NCBI GenBank assembly: GCA_905214855.1
Contig: CAJMNU010000026.1
Span: forward strand, 1 to 15,775
Source of the DNA: an uncultured bacterium
GTDB lineage: Bacteria; Bacillota; Clostridia; Lachnospirales; Lachnospiraceae
Direction of reading: 5' to 3'
DNA: 15,775 nucleotides
This document shows positions 14,846-15,775 of this stretch, piece by piece. A program made the position numbers and the translations under genes. Below the pieces are notes generated by a model. The model did no database searches, had not been told where the DNA came from, and worked only from the letters and a program-made list of their open reading frames with translations. How positions within the stretch are numbered: the stretch's first letter is position 1; every line of letters starts with the position of its first letter.

Positions 14846-14945
14846 AGAATAACAATATACGGTTTGTCCGTATCATATATACAAAAAGAAATTCGTGTGG
14901 TTTTGTATAGAATATGATTTTCTATGCCTATAGTATTGTTATTCT
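14846..14945 (-). repeat. 100-nt palindromic element able to fold into a three-way junction
   Basis: The arms AGAATAACAATA (14846-14857) and TATTGTTATTCT (14934-14945) are exact complements enclosing 76 nt. Inside, TACGG/CCGTA (14858-14872) forms a hairpin. ATCATATATACAAAA (14872-14886) pairs with TTTTGTAT (14901-14908) and ATATGAT (14912-14918), leaving a 3-nt bulge. Within the ArsR-DUF2508 gap (14828-14953) it starts eight bases after the ArsR stop and ends three bases before the DUF2508 ribosome site. It may be a structured leader or a small repeat (MITE-like). Flanks TAAT and CTGG show no target duplication. I recognise no riboswitch family. Confidence 0.6.
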
Positions 14946-14953
14946 CTGGGAAC

Positions 14954-15286
14954 TTATACATTCATATCCAAAAATTGAGTGAGCATATTTCCAAGTTCCA
15001 TAAGGCGTTTGGTTGGTTCTTCAACAGTGAGAAAATAATAATTGCAAGTACCTTTTCTTTTTACTCCAATCAGACCAGCATTTTTCAGTATTTTTAGATG
15101 ATGTGAGATTGCTGGACGGGAAAGACTGGTCTTTTCTGTGATCTCCTTTACGTTGAGACCTCCCTGACTGGATGTGAGGGAAGCGGCGAGAGCTTCAATG
15201 ATCGTAAGCCGGACTTCATCACCCAATGAAATAAACAGAGGCATACAATCATGAAACAGAGGCTGAAGATCCTTTGTAGAAATCAT
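14954..15286 (-). CDS. ArsR-family winged-helix transcriptional regulator
   Basis: A 110-residue regulator of the ArsR family, usually a homodimeric repressor. The DNA-binding helices are clear: LGDEVRLTIIEAL (20-32), then LNVKEITEKTSLSRPAISHHLKILKNAGLIGVKRKG (44-79) and the wing TCNYYFLT. The metal site ELCVCDL of classical ArsR/SmtB proteins is absent; only Cys14 and Cys81 are present, so a non-metal or atypical signal is likely. AAAGGG about 10 nt upstream supports the start. It is divergent from metG, and heads the minus-strand run DUF2508-GH13-glgB; it may regulate that operon and itself. Confidence 0.88.
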   Translation of the reverse strand: MISTKDLQPLFHDCMPLFISLGDEVRLTIIEALAASLTSSQGGLNVKEITEKTSLSRPAISHHLKILKNAGLIGVKRKGTCNYYFLTVEEPTKRLMELGNMLTQFLDMNV

Positions 15287-15301
15287 GAATTCATCCCTTT
15301 C

Positions 15302-15317
15302 GTTTAAAAATTTAAAC
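15302..15317. promoter_or_regulatory. Probable ArsR operator palindrome
   Basis: GTTTAAA (15302-15308) and TTTAAAC (15311-15317) are exact complements around AA. The site begins right at the predicted transcription start of the arsR-type gene, so a bound dimer would block initiation or promoter clearance. Similar short 7-2-7 sites are common for this family. Binding by the neighbouring protein is inferred. Confidence 0.6.
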
Positions 15318-15324
15318 TAAAGGT

Positions 15325-15353
15325 ATTTTAACATTTTGACGGAAAATAGTCAA
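15325..15353 (-). promoter_or_regulatory. Promoter of the arsR-type gene and downstream operon
   Basis: On the minus strand TTGACT (15348-15353) and TAAAAT (15325-15330) are 17 bp apart. The start would be near 15318, at the edge of the palindrome at 15302-15317. It may drive the whole run through glgB, as no other good promoter is seen in it. Confidence 0.7.
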
Positions 15354-15415
15354 TTGATTTAAGTGAAATTATTTAAAATATACAAAAGTGAGGAATGGAA
15401 AAAAGTAAGGAGCGT

Positions 15416-15444
15416 TTGACAAATCTTTCTATAATGGTTACACT
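15416..15444 (+). promoter_or_regulatory. Promoter of metG
   Basis: A perfect TTGACA (15416-15421) and TACACT (15439-15444) are 17 bp apart. A perfect TATAAT at 15430-15435 sits inside the spacer but is only 8 bp from that -35. The leader of about 35 nt is too short for a T-box or S-box riboswitch. Confidence 0.55.
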
Positions 15445-15484
15445 AAACTTACATTGAAAAAAGGATGCAGAAAGGATGAGGATT

Positions 15485-15775
15485 ATGTGTCAGAATTGTA
15501 AAAAACCATATTATATTACAACTGCCATTGCATATACATCCGGAAAACCACATATTGGAAATACTTATGAAATTGTGCTTGCAGACAGTATTGCCCGCTA
15601 TAAAAGAGAGCAGGGGTTTGATGTACGTTTCCAGACTGGTACCGATGAGCATGGTCAGAAAATTGAGATCAAGGCAAAAGAGGCTGGTGTAACACCAAAA
15701 GAGTATGTAGATAAGGTGGCTGGCGAGATCAAAACGATCTGGGATCTGATGAATACTTCCTATGATAAATTTATC
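15485..15775 (+). CDS. metG: Methionyl-tRNA synthetase, N-terminal part (runs off the window)
   Basis: The first 97 residues of a class I methionyl-tRNA synthetase, which charges tRNA-Met in the cytoplasm. PYYITTAIAYTSGKPHIGN carries the HIGH-type signature (HIGN) of the ATP site, followed by TYEIVLADSIARY and the strongly conserved FQTGTDEHGQKIE. The remainder, including KMSKS, is beyond the window end. An upstream in-frame ATG at 15476 is possible, adding MRI. Both have nearby purine-rich sites (AAAGGA at 15460-15465; GGATGAGG at 15474-15481). I prefer 15485 because the usual N-terminus MCQNCKKPYYITT then begins directly. Confidence 0.95.
   Translation, partial: MCQNCKKPYYITTAIAYTSGKPHIGNTYEIVLADSIARYKREQGFDVRFQTGTDEHGQKIEIKAKEAGVTPKEYVDKVAGEIKTIWDLMNTSYDKFI

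Noticed and set aside
14841..14950. Transposon-like MITE with target-site duplication
   Set aside because: The flanks outside the inverted repeats (TAAT and CTGG) do not match, so insertion cannot be shown from this copy; kept only as an alternative.
15416..15435. TTGACA plus TATAAT as one promoter for metG
   Set aside because: The spacer is only 8 bp; sigma-70-type polymerase needs about 17. The pair TTGACA and TACACT has the right spacing.
15445..15484. A T-box or S-box leader before metG
   Set aside because: Only about 35 nt separate the predicted start site from the start codon, with no stem or T-box sequence.

Overview
The window looks like chromosomal DNA of a low-GC Firmicute, most probably a gut Lachnospiraceae. 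The grounds are AT-rich intergenic DNA with TTGACA/TATAAT-type promoters, AGGAGG ribosome binding sites, the N-terminus of the methionyl-tRNA synthetase, choline-binding-type wall repeats, a DUF2508 (YaaL-like) protein and a CcpA-type cre palindrome. This placement is an inference from gene content; no database was searched. No insertion sequence, phage gene, integrase or CRISPR array is visible.

Layout, left to right. (1) 1-555: the 5' part of a tRNA-Lys(CTT) on the minus strand with its own promoter, then a small plus-strand protein of unknown function. (2) 579-4225: an aspartate ammonia-lyase gene flanked by two LysR-type regulator genes. One is divergent and shares a control region with inverted repeats; the other is convergent, and its 3' end overlaps the probable aspA terminator. 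The aspartase carries an unusual Asn/Thr-rich N-terminal extension encoded by a duplicated 21-bp sequence. (3) 4558-6846: an M42-family metallo-aminopeptidase, then a secreted protein with a signal peptide, an Asp-rich linker and cell-wall-binding repeats, ending in a structured 3' UTR and a strong terminator. (4) 6864-9917, minus strand: an OmpR-type response regulator followed by a large six-helix sensor kinase. (5) 9918-10326: a 409-bp gap without a protein gene. It contains a cre-like palindrome, a consensus promoter and a compact plus-strand transcription unit of about 120 nt ending in a strong terminator, a good candidate for an undescribed small RNA. A second palindrome with the same half-sites lies just beyond it. 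(6) 10327-15286, minus strand: a probable glycogen/alpha-glucan operon, with an ArsR-family regulator, a 100-nt palindromic structured element, a DUF2508 protein, a GH13 amylase-like hydrolase, glycogen branching enzyme GlgB and an APH-fold phosphotransferase. (7) 15416-15775: promoter and 5' part of metG, running off the window.

How the parts may work together. Aspartase yields fumarate and ammonia from aspartate, and the M42 peptidase releases amino acids from peptides, so the left half has an amino-acid catabolic flavour, although nothing ties the two genes into one operon. The right half concerns storage polysaccharide: GlgB makes branch points, and the GH13 enzyme, translationally coupled to it, probably trims or rearranges alpha-glucans. 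The sRNA candidate lies between the two-component system and the glucan operon. The cre-like site 61-62 bp upstream of its predicted start would be consistent with carbon-source control.
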